A stretch of DNA of 64,000 bases from Chimonanthus salicifolius (taxonomy: Eukaryota; Streptophyta; Magnoliopsida; Laurales; Calycanthaceae): the NCBI GenBank assembly GCA_013350335.1, contig CM023540.1, positions 46,731,222 to 46,795,221 of the forward strand. The letters are read 5' to 3'. Each line of letters opens with the position of its first letter. Position 1 is the first letter of the stretch. This document shows, in pieces, positions 1 to 12,911 of this stretch. Position numbers and translations under genes: made by a program. A model generated the notes under the pieces. The model ran no database searches. It saw nothing but the letters and a program-made list of their open reading frames with translations, and was not told the origin of the DNA.

Positions 1-74
1 GTTTGGCACTATGTAAACCTCAATAGTAGTAAGTAAAGTGCATAGGGTTTGAGACACTGAGAATGCACTACCTT

Positions 75-260
75 CTATGGATAGTTTGTGCCATACTGAA
101 GATTGAAGAGCATTTCTCTACGATTTTCGCCACCCAAGAGATAATTGAATTTTTTAGCCAGAGATTTCACCATATCATCGCTATCATAGTCAGACTCTCG
201 AGCACATCGCCTCCTAACCTTTCTAAGAGTCTCTTTTGATGGAGTAAAGCCAGCATTCAC
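75..260 (-). CDS. PPR gene exon 6 with stop codon
   Basis: 186 bp including the TAG at 77-75. It starts VNAGFTPSKETLRKV and ends with a basic and acidic C-terminal tail. Positions 1-74 would be 3' UTR; no clear polyadenylation signal can be assigned in so short a stretch. Confidence 0.88.
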   Translation of the reverse strand: MNAGFTPSKETLRKVRRRCARESDYDSDDMVKSLAKKFNYLLGGENRREMLFNLQYGTNYP

Positions 261-3200
261 CTGCTCGGGGAAAAATGCATGTTAGTATATATTATCTCAT
301 CGCCACATACAACTGAATAACAAAAAAAGAAAGAAAAAGAAAACAGAAAGCCGACTCATGTATATAACAAAGATGTACATACCATGTTATCAATAACAGA
401 GAGCGCAGCCTTTTGGTCCCGGTTGATGAGATGTGCATCAACAAGCAATGAATATGACATCGCATTTGGTTTCACACCCACGCCTACTAAATGATCAAAT
501 ACCCTTGAAGCCTCAAAAGTCTGCAGCAATTAATTTTCTTTCAAGGGTTCATTAGTTTGAGCAACTGAAAACAAGATAGTATAAAGCAATGGGCATTCAA
601 ATATCATCTATCCAAGCAGGTACTTGATAATAATGCTTGATTTTTTTGTTATCTCAGCCCATATACACCATTTTACTAGCAAGTTATTCTAAAAAAAGGG
701 AAAATGTTCTTAATCTGCACGAACCCTCTAGCAACCATAACCATACTATGTCAAAATTTCTGACAAATTATCCTTCATTAAAATAATGTGCCATCTAAAG
801 ATCATATCTTTGCCAATTTAAATTGGGAATTGGAAAAGGCACCCCAATTCAGGTAGGTGAGCTTCATGCTTAATATGGCATCTCAACCCTCATTTTGAAA
901 CAACGGCCTCTTTTATGGAATTACCAGAAATCAAGAGGGTAAGGGAGACCTAAGCCAAAATTTGTGTTGTGGGAGGAGCTAATTTCGACCGCAATTTATG
1001 CTTATAGATATAATTTGAATGCCCCCAAGTTTATCAACATATAAAGTGCAGTATTTACAGTGACTTGTCTAATGATGAATATAAGTTGGGGCAGGGAGGG
1101 AATCTATTGATTATAGGTGTGCCCCACAAAAAAATCCTTAATGAATTTTATTTGCAGAGATAACATCCAGAATGTTCCTCAGGGACCTGAGTATGAGCAT
1201 CTTATAATTGTGCAACTGTCCCTTCAGCCTCAGAAGTATTTCATCACGGAATAGTCTAATGCCATTTTCTACTTTACAAATTCCAGAAATTCTCACCTTC
1301 TTAAGCTTCCCAAATGCACTCATCAATGCATTATAGGAATGGATATTCGCTGTCAAGCCAAAAGCACCATTGATGGCCTCAAAAGTCTGGTAAGCTCGGT
1401 CAAGATCCCATATGTTTGCACAACCTAATATTATACAGTTCAGAGCATTAACAGACTTGTACGGAGGATCTGCACGGCTCAAATTCTCCAATTGAAAATA
1501 CACCTGCGAAATTGTTAACAAAAGCAAGTAAATATGTCATGAAAAGAAACAGAAAATACATAAATTTGTAAAAGATGCACAGGCCCTGGAAAGGAACAGA
1601 ACAAGACAAAAAGCACAAAATACAGCATGAACCATCATACAGCACACATCCTGGAAAGGAACAGAACAAGAAACAAAGCAAAAAATAAAGCATGAACCTT
1701 GAGGAATCATACTGTGATTAAGAGAATCTAGAGTTCCAGTTCAACCCAACAATCACACAGCAGGGTGCACCATATGATAGTATAAACTGCTGATCTGGTT
1801 GTCATCCCCATCATGAATAGATGAAGCCCCTAAATAACATCCGCCAAATGATGAAGCCATTTGACAAAGGCAAGTACTGCCAAACAGTCCTAATCCAAGG
1901 GAAGCTGAATCAGACAGCAAGGATTCTTAGTAAAACCAAATGGCGGGAGAGAACTACTCCAACAGAGTATGGCCCCAGCTTTGAATATTTTTAACTCCAA
2001 AAGTGGCCCTATATGTCTTTCTTCAATACAACTTGGGCTGACAAATGCTTTGGAGAACACTCTACATATATCCTATTGCATAAAGAAATATGCAACTAAT
2101 GCATGACCTATGTAAAGCAGTATACTTTGGGGATAAAATAGCTTGCATACATAACAAGTTAGAGAGGACACAAGAATCGGAGAGGAAAAAGAAAAGGGAA
2201 GCATACTGAGTCCAAAGTTGCAAAGCCATTCTTTGAGCATGCCACCACTAATGGATAAAGTGAGGTAAATGGTGAAAACAATTCCTCTTCGACTTCAGAA
2301 GCATTACAGTAAGCAGCTTCAAATTCATTCAGAGTACTAAAGGCCCGCTGCAGATTCCCCAATGCAGCATGAGCACATATTTTTGCAAGGTACGATTGTG
2401 GGATAGGAGCTCTTTTCTCACGCAATGAACGACGAAGTATTGCCCATGAAGCATCTAAAAGAGTAGAACTATATGTCCGAGCAGCAGTTCCTAGAGCAGA
2501 CACAATCAACCCTTCATCAACAGAAAGAAGAACAGCAGGTCTAGCATTTGCACCACGAGCTATCCATTTAGCCAAAAATTCGAAGGCATAAAAAGCCAAC
2601 TTGCTGTTATCTGCATTTAATGCAACATCTGCAATGAAGTTGCAAAGATTCCAGGTAGGACATAATGCTTTATTTTGATCCATTGCCTGAGAGCTCCAGA
2701 GCACAAATGAACACCATCAAGACTGAGAAAATAGAAGAATGAACATGCAAATAGAATCTAAATGGTCCAAGAAGGATGATACCTTGCACCTCTCTATGAT
2801 GGATGTCAAAGTATCCAACCTCCCTGCATTTACACAGCTCCGTACACAATCCATAAATGCTCTCATTGACACCATATAACCAGTTTTCAGCGTCATATCT
2901 AAATACTTCAAGGCAGAATCGATCTTATTGTCTAAAAACAGCAGCCCAATAACCAAGTCATACGATTCATCATCAGGTAAAGAGTCCTTCCTCGTCTGCA
3001 GCATCCTGAAATCAATGAATGATACATAATGAAGGAAAGACTTGTGAAACATCTTCACAAAGTCATGATGCAGAAAGCCCCACCCATTAACACCTTTTTT
3101 TTATAACATGGGTATCCCCACCCGACATGAATGTGAGACTGATCCCAGATACAAAAAGCCACCCACAATCCTTGTGTATCGGTTTACTCCAAGAGGACTC

Positions 3201-6200
3201 GAATCCGTGACCTCTGGTCTATTCCTAGAAGCTCAAGCCAACTGAGCTACCCATTTGGTCTAATAGAATCGACACCTTAATATTGATTAATTCAATAGAA
3301 TGATAATATGACCCTATTCCTACATAACCCATACCCACTGAATCAAACCGAGCAATGGACCTATGACATTCACAACAGGTTAAATCTTCTCAGGTGGAAA
3401 AGGGAGAGTCTATCTAGCACAACCTCATTTTTTTTTGGGTAAGGATTCCATTGAAAAAACTACCCATGTTTTCACCTTGCCTGGGGGATTCATCAAGACT
3501 GGGTAGAATGCTAAATGATTCTAATCCTCCACAACAGCAAAAGGTAAGCTCACATGACTGGTATATATCACACACAACTTAAAGCCACCAGACAAGCCCT
3601 ACATATTGGTTAGAAAGCATGTATGCACAATTTACATGTCAAGCATTCTCTACTCTTTTCTTATTAGCAAAACTATTTTTCAAGGTTTCTTCCTTGAATT
3701 AATGTTAGAAAAAGCACTGTTAGCACTTCGTTTTTCAAAGATAAGGGAAAGAACTATGCCACTGATGCGATTTTCATTCCTCCTCATTTTCTTGCTGTTC
3801 ACACGCTGCTCTAAATGCTTGCTATTGTCTATTCTACCAAATGGTTATCCTGTTACCCCCTAATTGTTGACTTTTTTGCTGAAGAGAGAGAGTATAATTA
3901 GTGGACCCACCTATTCATAGTTTGTAGCCTATTGCAGTAAAAGGGATTTTTGCTGATCCCAAGTCGCTGGGAAATGGCTATATAGTTATAATGTTGATGA
4001 CGATTGATAAAAGAATGTTTGCCTTGAATGGTTTTACATGTTGCAGCAGAAGTCAACAAACTTCACAATTTAACCTGACTTAGAAATCTTATACCTTAGT
4101 CCTATTAAATCAATTTAATAATTACCTTATCTAAATGTCTTAAAAACAAATTGTCGCTTTTAGGGTCAATTGGACCTTTGTAAAGTGATAGATCTTGAGC
4201 AGGCACTGACTTGTTGTGAAGTGAATCCTAACCTTTTACACTTGATTGATTATGAGAGATAAATGTAAAAAATGCATAGAGAACTCATGAAATAGGGTAG
4301 CTGATGTAATCGAAGGAGTCAACTCCACTTTGGACTAATAACAACTGTATTGTGGGAACTAATATGAACTCAAACAAACTTCTTTGGTAGAAAATGAAAT
4401 CTACCTATGTATCATATAGTCCAACTACAGTTTATTTCATGACCTTGTCCAAATTTCTCCAAAAAGTGAAATTGGACGATAAAAAAATTGTCTGTGCTGT
4501 AGAATCAAATTTGACCTTTGATGTCCAAAATGAAATTTTTCAGTGTCAAGGATCTTGGAGTAGACTTTTAGAGTAAGCTGCAGATTTCTAAAACTGAAAC
4601 TCTCAAAAGCTGTTAGATATGAGTGTGCTGTGCATGATGCTGATGCCATTTTGATAGCCTAGATCTTTGGAGCTCAAGATTTCTCTGTTCTTCATTTGCC
4701 TTTTGTGCTCCTACATGTTATTGATGAGCAATATTTTCAACTTTTCAATGAATTTGACTGTCATTGAGCAGTTTTCTTCTTTCTGATGACGAATACTGCT
4801 TTAGTTTGTCTTTGATTTGTCTAGTAGGCTTTGCACAAGGCCTTCTAGGAACTAACTGTTTTTTGCTAATAAGAAAAGAATAAAGACTGCTTGCAATGTA
4901 AATTGTGCATACAAGTGTGGCGGGCTATTTATGCTTGCTTGTTTTGGTCTCATATTTGCTTGTATTCTCCTTTTTTTATTAATGAAGTTATCTTTCAAAA
5001 GAAAATATATCTTATGTGAATCATGGATATAGGTTGTATGTCATTTTAGGATTCACCATACACATTTTGCATTCTCATATAGGCATCCATCTATCATTTA
5101 GATCTACGATATTTTAGCTTGTCCTACATTAGATTTGGTATTAGAGTTTGTCCTACATCAACAACTCATTGCGAAAAGCTTAAAACTCAAGATCATTTGA
5201 ACTTGGAGTTTCCTTCCATTCTCACCGACACCACAATCCAATTGTTCATGATCATTTTGAAGATTATGATCTCCACCAAACAGCAGCTAAACTTGTTATT
5301 AGAGGAATGTCTTGCCTTTCATCACCATTCTACCACCGAGACTTAAAGAGATAGTACGAAGTACTGACCAGTCATTTGGCAGCCAAGCCCATTTCAGTGA
5401 CCTTGCTGCAAGGGTTATGGATTGAGCACCAAAAGAGCAACAAGTTCAAACAAGCAAAGATAACCTTATCTTGGTGACAATGGCACTAGCTACTAAGATA
5501 GCACAAATTCTCATCAAGTGCGTCAAATATGCAACCAATATCCACACATTCACCCAAAAGCATATGATGTCATCTCCCTAGATTAACATCCATACCACAA
5601 AACAATGTAATTGAAACAATTTCAACAGAAAGCTAAGTTTTGGCCAAGAATACAAGCCAAAAAGGCAACCCAAGATCGCAACTTCTTCATCAATGAAAGA
5701 AAGAAATGGTTCATTCTTTTCCTAGCTATGAACTTGATCGACCTTCAAACAACCAAGACTCAACCTAGGGAGTCTAACGAACGAGTTCTAAATAATGTAT
5801 ATACCACTAAGGATGGGACATGCCCTCTACTATTACTTGCAATGTCTTCTTCATGACATTTCTTAGAAGGAAAATTTTCCAAAAGAAAAGACTTCCATTT
5901 CTTGACCTACAATTCACACCAATCCTTTCTCCAACATGAAGTGGCTCATGTTGAATCACCATTTCACTAGAGCATCATCTCCGCTACCAAGATCTCGACC
6001 TTGTCATGAATCACACACTCCTAGGCTAATCAAAAACACTTTCCACCACTTCACATTCATCATCAAAGCCATTTTATCTCATTTGTTAGGGTTTGCCACT
6101 TGTAACTAGATTTGGTAAATTGTTTTCTATGGGCCAATTGCCTACTTGACACCATATGACTCAAATACACAACCTTTATATTGGCAACAAAGAGAGTTAC

Positions 6201-9034
6201 CAACTGTGCTAAAATCTCTCATTTTTTCCACTTCACCCGAAAAAAATCATCCAATTTAAATCAATCAAGTACGAGTAGAATCACCGATATTTTTTCCTAA
6301 AACATTTCTACAACCAACTTATGGGTAATAAGCATTTACCACTTTCGACCAAAAGTTTTCCACTACCATGTGGAAGTCTAGTGGTAGAGGTGGATTCACC
6401 CATTAGAAGAAAAAGAAGAAAAAAAGGGGAATTAAACAAAAATGTTATCATGAGCTATGTTACATGGACTTTTTGAAATGGGCAATCATCAATGTCAAAC
6501 ACATTCTATGTTGGACTTTCCACAGATTTTCTAGTACTGACCTAACATTGTTTGCATGGTGACAATATTACCACACCTTTTCTTCTTTTGGGATCTAACT
6601 AAGATGAAACTTTTAACATTTGGTTATTTGGAGTAAAATTTATACATTAATGTTGACATCGAGTTTGATTCGGACCCGATCGAGAATGAGCCAACCCAAT
6701 TGGACCGGATCGATGAAATGACGCTCCAAATTTACACCCAGATCGACAGAGGAAAGAGAGGGTCCCATCAAAGATCTCCACATCATCACGTGGACCCCAC
6801 CTGAATCAGCATTACAAGGATAGGGAAAGTTTCAAATGGTTGTTCAACGATTGCAAAAGGAAAGGAAGAGAAAAGGAAAGCAGTAAAAAACAAAGCAAGC
6901 AAACTCAAATCTGCAAACAACGAAAACTGGAGATCAGATCATCCGACAGTTTTGATTGAATCGTCTAATGAACTCGATCGAATCGTCTGACAGGAGATAA
7001 CAGAGAGAAATTCGACAGTGTAGAAATTCAAGCCTCTGAAAATCATCCGATGGAAGCTTCGGATTGTCCGATGGATGATCGGATCGTTCGACAGAAAGCG
7101 GACGAAGATATCAAATCAACCGACTATGCACAAGAAGATTAGGAAACCTTCTTTTGTTTCTTTAGTTTCAAATTTTAGCTACTTTCTTTGTTTCCTTTGA
7201 AAATAAGCTCTATAAATTGAGTGCTAGACCACCAATTGTAATCGTCCCAAACTTGAGTTGAATAAAATTTGAAGCTTGGAGCTTTGTTGAAGTTCTCCCT
7301 AGGTTGAGGTCAGTTCTTGATTTGGTTCTTAATTTTAACTCGTGCATGTGTTAGAATTAAATTTTCTTTTTAAGTGTTGATTTGATTTTGCATGGTGAAT
7401 TTTGATTATTCATTCTTGTTTTTCCCATTCACTTAATTGAATTTAATTGCGCATTCAAATTAAGTTAGGAAGGTTCAATGTTTTCAAATCGAATTTGTGC
7501 CTGATTTACTTTCTATGCATGTTTCTGATTTTTTTTATGAAATGGTTCACATATAAATAGTTAAAAGGCACCAGAGGTGCAAATAAAAAGAGAAAACACA
7601 GAAAAAAAAAAAAAAAAAAACTAAGCACTGTAAAAAGCAAATGAAACAAAGAGGCTTCAAGCAAGATCAACATATTCTTTCCAAGCACGTAGAATGTCGG
7701 ACATAGAGATGTTCCTGAAAACCTGTAACGACACGGCCCATGTTTCTGATTTGATCAAAGCATTTGAAATAACAATTCCACTTTTGTTTTGAATTCGATT
7801 GAACACCTAATTTCATTGGTGAATCTGATTCCGCCAGATTATCCTAGTGAAATTAGTGCTATCTTTCCTTTCTTGAGAGCGTCGAGAGAATCGAGAGTAG
7901 GCCACTTCAAGGTTTCAATCATTGAAATCCTTGATTTGGGATCAAAACCCCAGATCTAAAATTTATCCCTCTAAAATCAAAAACCCAAAAAAAAAAAAAA
8001 ATTATCTGCAGTTAAATACATGCATCAGTTGGTAATACCTACATCATGTTCATATTATTCTATTTACATGTAATTTTTATTTTAAAGTAAACATTTACTT
8101 GAATTTATTCAAATCATCATAACATCAAGCCATTATCACCCGTAGATAGGGTCAAATGGAGAAGTAAAAATTAAAAAGCCAATCCCAGATAGATGAGATT
8201 TTGGCTTTTGATGATGATCTCACCATCATCAGAGTCATTATCAACACAATGATTTTTTAAATGACATAATTGCATTGAATTGTTAACGTGTATATATAAT
8301 AATTGGCATTGGAAACTTTTTCTGTGAGCCGATTGTCTATCTAAAGCCTACATGTTGTAACGTAAATTGTGATTAAAACGATGAGCACTTTAAAATTTAA
8401 AAAGAAAATACCGGTCAAGCAATTTCTCAGCAGCATCACTCTCACGGGCCCGGTACATAGCCTTGAGGACAAGATTATAGGACGCAGTATTTGGGGCAAT
8501 GTCATAGTCCTCCATCAGGGCCACCAGATCGAGCAACTCCCCAGCAGAGGCCCCAAGCATGAGATTCGCTCTGAGGTAATGATTGTAGAGATTCACATCA
8601 GGCTTGTGAGGCTTGCCATTCTGGTCAAGCGACCTAATCCAAAACTCAAATAACTGCTTGAGATCAGCCCAGCGCTGTGACGTCATCCAATCGGCAAAGA
8701 CATTCATGAGGCTGGTGACATCTAGGGTCTGGGAGAAGGCCTGGATCCTCGGAGAGGGAGTGAGGGCAACGAGTGTCTGAGAGAGGAAAGACATCTGGGA
8801 ATTGGGGGTGGGTATGGGGTTTCTCCAGTTCTCTTGGTAGAGAGGGCTGCCGGATGAGGGGTTTGGAGGCAATGGGGTGGAAGGAGGAGAGACAGGGGAT
8901 TCCTCCAGCTGGGGTTCTTGGGACAGGATAGGAGAAAATGAAATCCCCCTCAATGAGTGAAATGAAGCAGGTGATTTCAGGGTTTTGGAGAAAATGGTGT
9001 GAGATTTAGAAACAAGTACCATTTTCGCTGCCAT
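75..9034 (-). CDS. Mitochondrial PPR-type protein, At1g26460-like, six exons, complete
   Basis: Exons in transcription order are 9034-8412, 3005-2783, 2686-2207, 1503-1297, 520-383 and 260-75. All introns are GT/AG, phases join correctly, and the sum is 1857 bp (618 residues plus TAG). I recognise the protein as the counterpart of Arabidopsis At1g26460, annotated as a mitochondrial pentatricopeptide repeat protein of similar length. The N-terminus is rich in Ser/Lys and poor in acids, like an organellar transit peptide, followed by a Pro-rich linker. Helical repeats follow, for example the one starting DVNLYNHYLRANLML, another with PNIHSYNALMSAFGKLKK, and one with VKPNAMSYSLLVDAHLINRD. PPR proteins usually bind organellar RNA; the target here is unknown. 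Intron 1 is 5.4 kb and holds the left breakpoint of the tandem duplication, so exon 1 lies in unit A and exons 2-6 in unduplicated DNA. Family assignment is strong; molecular role is inferred. Confidence 0.92.
383..520 (-). CDS. PPR gene exon 5
   Basis: 138 bp, 46 codons, phase 0. It runs TFEASRVFDHL to SVIDNM and has no ATG suited to a stand-alone reading frame. It is identified by acceptor CTGCAG at 521-526, donor GTATGTAC, and fit between exons 4 and 6. Confidence 0.88.
1297..1503 (-). CDS. PPR gene exon 4
   Basis: 207 bp, 69 codons, phase 0. It runs VYFQLENLSR to FGKLKK. The segment YKSVNALNCIILGCANIWD is highly characteristic of this family. Confidence 0.9.
1579..1698. repeat. Short tandem duplication in PPR intron 3
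   Basis: Two imperfect copies of about 52 bp (1579-1632 and 1648-1698), each containing CCTGGAAAGGAACAGAACAA and ending in GCATGAACC. It lies inside intron 3. No function is suggested. Confidence 0.7.
2207..2686 (-). CDS. PPR gene exon 3
   Basis: 480 bp, 160 codons, phase 0 at both ends. It begins AMDQNKALCP and ends FATLDS. It is the largest internal exon and closely matches the middle of the At1g26460 family (for example KLAFYAFEF and FSPFTSLYPLVVACSK). Confidence 0.9.
2783..3005 (-). CDS. PPR gene exon 2
   Basis: 223 bp, acceptor ...TTTCAG. The first base completes the Arg codon left open by exon 1, giving LLDR-MLQTRKDS. It encodes the stretch DDESYDLVIGLLFLDNKID and ends IIERCK at donor GTATCATC, phase 0. 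Confidence 0.9.
3093..3260 (-). repeat. tRNA-derived SINE in PPR intron 1
   Basis: Read on the minus strand it starts with a box A-like TAGCTCAGTTGGC. A box B-like GGATTCGAGTCC follows about 45 bp later, then a tRNA-unrelated body ending in an A-tract (the T-run at 3094-3102). This layout is that of a Pol III SINE, not a functional tRNA gene. Confidence 0.7.
3261..6040. other. PPR intron 1, left part: no gene seen
   Basis: AT-rich intron sequence. Short open frames on both strands (for example near 3606-3863, 4394-4649, 5119-5346 and 5611-5856) show no family motif or codon bias I recognise. It is probably old degraded repeat DNA. Confidence 0.6.
6042..6178 (+). repeat. Dispersed repeat, inverted copy at 43693-43815
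   Basis: The stretch containing AATTGTTTTCTATGGGCCAA and then TTGCCTA matches, in reverse complement, a stretch near 43715-43770 in the EAF7-like intron. Similarity extends about 60 bp further on one side (a run with CATCATCAAAGCCATTT). One copy is in each flanking intron, both outside the duplicated unit. Confidence 0.65.
6640..7480. repeat. Degraded LTR-like repeat in PPR intron 1
   Basis: Contains recurring CCGATG/CGGATCG/TCGTCTGACAG words (for example 6940-7110). A transition to a T-rich tract follows, as seen near the ends of plant LTRs. No second LTR, primer binding site or coding remnant could be matched, so the class is uncertain. Confidence 0.35.
8412..9034 (-). CDS. PPR gene exon 1 (start codon, transit peptide, first repeats)
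   Basis: 623 bp, ending in phase 2 (CG), donor GTATTTTC. The ATG at 9034 is followed by a second in-frame ATG at codon 5. It is the first ATG downstream of a TATA-like element about 50 bp away. Reading past the donor gives only six more residues before a stop, so splicing is needed. Confidence 0.9.
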
Positions 9035-9080
9035 TTGCTTGAGAAAACTGATGATTACTCTCTCTCTACTTCTCTCTTAT

Positions 9081-9092
9081 CTCTATATTTAA
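9081..9092 (-). promoter_or_regulatory. TATA-like box of the PPR gene
   Basis: On the minus strand TTAAATATAGAG lies about 50 bp before the start codon, followed by a GA-rich leader (AGAGAGAAGTAGAGAGAG). It is the best TATA candidate, though very close to the ATG, so the 5' UTR would be short. Confidence 0.45.
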
Positions 9093-9390
9093 GTGGCTAA
9101 GTGTTTGTGCTCTTCGGCTATGTGTTGATTGGAAAAGGAGACAATAATTTGAGAGTGGAATCCATTGATTTTGTTTCAGAGAGAGAGCGTGTATGTTAGC
9201 TGGAAATGAAGATGGGTTTTAGGGTTTAGGGGTGAGAGGGAACGTGAATTTGGGTTCTCTCATTTGCAGGTTCTCCCGTTGGCCCGCAAGCTCTTGGCTC
9301 CATGCGAACTCGACTCACTTGGCTTTATATGGGTTCGCTTATCGAACCCACTTAGAAAATAAGGATTAGTTCTAATTAGAACTTCTAATA

Positions 9391-9760
9391 AAAAAATTGA
9401 TTAACTTTTTAATTTGATTTGAGTTAGATAATACGTTTTATAACTTAACTCATCCAAATTATTCGAATTTTATAAATACATATATACATACCTCATGTTT
9501 TATATGTTTATTTGACAGTTTTTTAAAATCTACACTCTTTGCAGACGTAATTAGGTTTTAATAAGAGAAAATTATTTTTGATAAAAATTGATTAATTTTT
9601 TAATTTGAATTGAGTTAGATCATACGTTTTATAATTTAAGTCATACAAATTATTCGAATTTTAAAAACACATATATACATACCTCATGTTTTATATGTTT
9701 ATTTGACATTTTTTTAAAATCTAACTCTTTGCAGAAGTAATTATGTTTTATCTTTATAGA
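9391..9760. repeat. Tandem pair of ~190-bp AT-rich units, unit A only
   Basis: 9391-9575 and 9581-9760 share AATTGATTAA, GAGTTAGAT, ATACGTTTTATAA, TTATTCGAATTTTA and CATACCTCATGTTTTATATG in the same order. Unit B at about 26270-26290 jumps directly over this block, so it was gained in A or lost in B. No coding signal. Confidence 0.75.
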
Positions 9761-9947
9761 TTTTTTATTCAAAATATGTAAATAAAATATATTTAAATTC
9801 AATTATATGGGTTGATTTGTGATTCCACACAAATTGATTAACCTCGATTATAAATGAGTTGGAGTTTTAAAAATGGATTGAGATATGAGAGAGATACAAA
9901 GGATTTAAATATGGATTTGGTAAAAAAATAGTGACCTAAATTTAATA

Positions 9948-10137
9948 CTCCCTCTGTTCCAAATTAGTTGTCTTATATGGATTTTGGAATTGTCCCAAAA
10001 TAGTTGTCTCATTTATATTAGAATAGTATAAATTATGTTGAAAATAGATTACATCACGTGCAGTGCTAGTCTATATAAAGAGTTACTTAAAAAATACAAA
10101 TATTTCAAATGAGATAACTAAAATATGGCGGAGGGAG
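9948..10137. mobile_element. Stowaway MITE (Tc1/mariner type), unit A only
   Basis: 190 bp, starting CTCCCTCTGTTCC and ending GGCGGAGGGAG, inverted and typical of Stowaway termini. TA dinucleotides flank it at 9946-9947 and 10138-10139. Removing the element and one TA gives exactly the unit B sequence at about 26484-26496 (TTTAATATATACTTAAC), a perfect empty site. Confidence 0.92.
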
Positions 10138-10139
10138 TA

Positions 10140-12502
10140 TATACTTAACACAACTTACACCTTTATCGCCTATACACTATGGCTACTAATATATTTCAAC
10201 TTTTTAAATATATATTTAATTAAAAAGTCAATTAGATTTTTTTTTTTAAATTCAACAAGGAAAAATACACATTAATATGACATATTTGGATGTAAATAAG
10301 AAATTTTCTAATTTCAAATGGTGAGCTAAATGAGAAATTATCCATTGTAAGCCGGTTCACTGAGTTTGACATAACTACCAATTACAACCCTTAGAAAAGA
10401 AAAAACATTGTCATATTTCACTTTTTAAATTCAGACAATAATCTAATTTAAATGGTGAAATAAAAAATTCACACTTGTAAACTAGTTAAAAACATATAAT
10501 TTCTACCATTACCTCAATCATTCAAACATATTTCACAAATGAAAAATAAAATGACCATTTCAATTTGATTTTGTGATTACAACTTTTATGTGCCTATCAT
10601 ATAGCTTAACCTTTTTAACTATTTTTTCTTAATTTAGTGGTCCAAATTTAAATTTGTCATATTACATATTTTGTCCTATCATTCAACATCAAAAGAGATT
10701 ACGATGGGTTTAAAATTCGAGTTAATTTTTTAATTTTTTTCACCATTAAACAAGTATCATAACATAAGATATCTGTATTTGTAGGGTTCCTGAATGAAAA
10801 TTTTGATCATATTGATGCTTGATTTTAAACTTTGAAGAATTGCAACGATCAAATAGATGAAGACAACAAAAATTATGGGTTATGTTAAAAATCAGGCCAT
10901 CTCTTAAGTCAATTAATCCTTTTGCAAATCTATAAATAATACCATTCACAAAATTTTGAGGGGCTAGTTCAAATGGACAAAACCCGTTTACATTTGATGA
11001 AAGTTTAGGGAAGAAATACCGTTCAACACAAAAAGGGTCAAACCCCATTATTCTTTATCTGATGTGTGTCGATTCGATTGAGAAGTTTACATGTATCTCA
11101 ATAAGTAGTCAAATAAAATGCCTCAACAATTTAATCTTAAAAAATTAATAACAATAAATCAGTCACAACTACTCTTTCAGTCTTACATTTTTGCACTTAT
11201 TATGGTATTAGATTGCATCTTCCTTTGTTGTGGAGGCAAGACAAAGAAGTTGCATAGCTTCTTCTAAGTCGTCCATCATCTTCTATTTTCATCTCAATTT
11301 TTTTTTTTTCCTTTCTCCTTTCATTCTCTTCAATTTCTTTGTTTTGTTTTCATTATTTGAATGAATAAACCCTTTAACAAGCAAATGCTAGAAGACCCCC
11401 TTCTATTTTTTACTCTTCTTTCTCTATAATACTTATTTTTATTTTCTTTTTCTCATTTTAGTTTTCTATTTATATTTTCCCCTGTCTAATTTTATCCTTT
11501 CCTCTTGAATGATTTTTTCTCGTCCATGAAATGAAAAATGACTCAAATATATTTTCATTTTGACATATATATATATATATGTGGGAAACTTATCTCTCTT
11601 TTCTTTCATTCTTTCATTTTTTTTTTCCTTTTCTATAGAATTGGTAAAAATTATGAGAAGTTACGAAGACATGAAATTAACATTGAATTTTCCATAAGTT
11701 CAGATTTAATTAAAGAAAAATTACAAATGCATGAAATAATATATTTTAAGCATACATTAAGTTCTAAAACACTACATATGCCATTTCCAAACACAGTACA
11801 CTAATTTCAATAAAGTACAGCATTAATTTCACTTAAACTAAAAATTAAAGAAAAAATTACACTTAAAATTAAAAATAATAATTTATAGACGGTACATTAA
11901 CTCTTAAAAGACCACATAAACAACTTATAAAAAAACCAATAAAGGTGAATGAAAATTCGGTTTAAAGAAATATTATTACAAGTGCATCAAATATAAATTG
12001 AAAAAATAAACACCTTAGAGATATGGAGGCTTCGTTTAAAAATCTTACAACAATAATAGATATAGAAAAGAACTCTAGCTTCAACAGATTGGATCGTCCA
12101 AAAATTAGCGGAATATTGTATCTTTTTGAAGAAAAAATCCAAAAAAAATAAAATGAAGTTGTTAAAAGTTTTAGATAAGAGAGACAAGGGTCGGCCGATT
12201 GAGTGGCTTTAGGTGTTATAGTACATAGAGAAGACAAGGGTGGGCGGATTGAGTGGCTTTTAAATTTGATGTATAAAAAGTGAATAAAATAATCATTTTC
12301 TCCGAACAAATGAGAAGGAGGAAAGAAGAATGATTGAAACAAATTTGGACAAAATACATATTTCATTTATTTTCGGTGCATCAAGGATAAAGTTGCTGAT
12401 ACACCAATGACTTCACTTATATCAACCCTCAGAAGTTGAAAAGCTGAAAAGCCCAAAAACACCAGGCAAAATACAAGGGAGCTATTGCAATGTTCAGTAG
12501 AC
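10140..12502. other. Intergenic DNA between PPR and UGT (unit A), no gene seen
   Basis: Very AT-rich with long T-runs (about 11300-11640). A 100-codon open frame at 10746-11048 (minus) recurs in unit B at 27094-27396, but only because the whole region is duplicated. It shows no recognisable domain. Confidence 0.6.
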
Positions 12503-12667
12503 CAAGGGTTTAAATATCGGTTTTCTGAAGGCCGTATCGTATCGGTTAGAGGAAAAAAATTGGCCGATATTTATATTTATATTTTTTTATTAAAAAAAAC
12601 AGCATTTTTTATCCGCTGATATGAAAAATCAGCCGAAATCTCGATCCAACTGATTTTTCGACCCTTG
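12503..12667. mobile_element. Small inverted-repeat element, GGCCGATAT family
   Basis: Starts CAAGGGTTTAAATATCGG and ends CGACCCTTG, giving short inverted termini CAAGGGT/ACCCTTG. Inside are GTATCGTATCGG, GGCCGATAT and GCTGATATG words. It is a MITE-like candidate; I could not confirm a target duplication. It sits just past the 3' end of the UGT gene. Paralogue at 28888-29055. Confidence 0.45.
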
Positions 12668-12911
12668 CAAGCTACAAATGTCATTTGAAAGTTCAATAGC
12701 TTGAATTTATCTAATTGTAGAATTCTCAAATTCTAATTCTACTTAATAACTCCAAACCTAAAAAAAATATTGCAATATTTTAAAGATTTTAAAATCAACA
12801 AAATTTATTAATCCTACAATTTAGAGAATCATAAATTATACTAGGAATTCCAACCAAACAAGCAATACCAGTACACTTACAACAAAGTAAAAAAAAAAGA
12901 TGAAACTAAGT

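Noticed and set aside
10746..11048. A 100-codon minus-strand frame, also present at 27094-27396 with two changes
   Set aside because: Conserved only because the whole region is duplicated. The codons are AT-driven, no domain is visible and there is no promoter or splice context.
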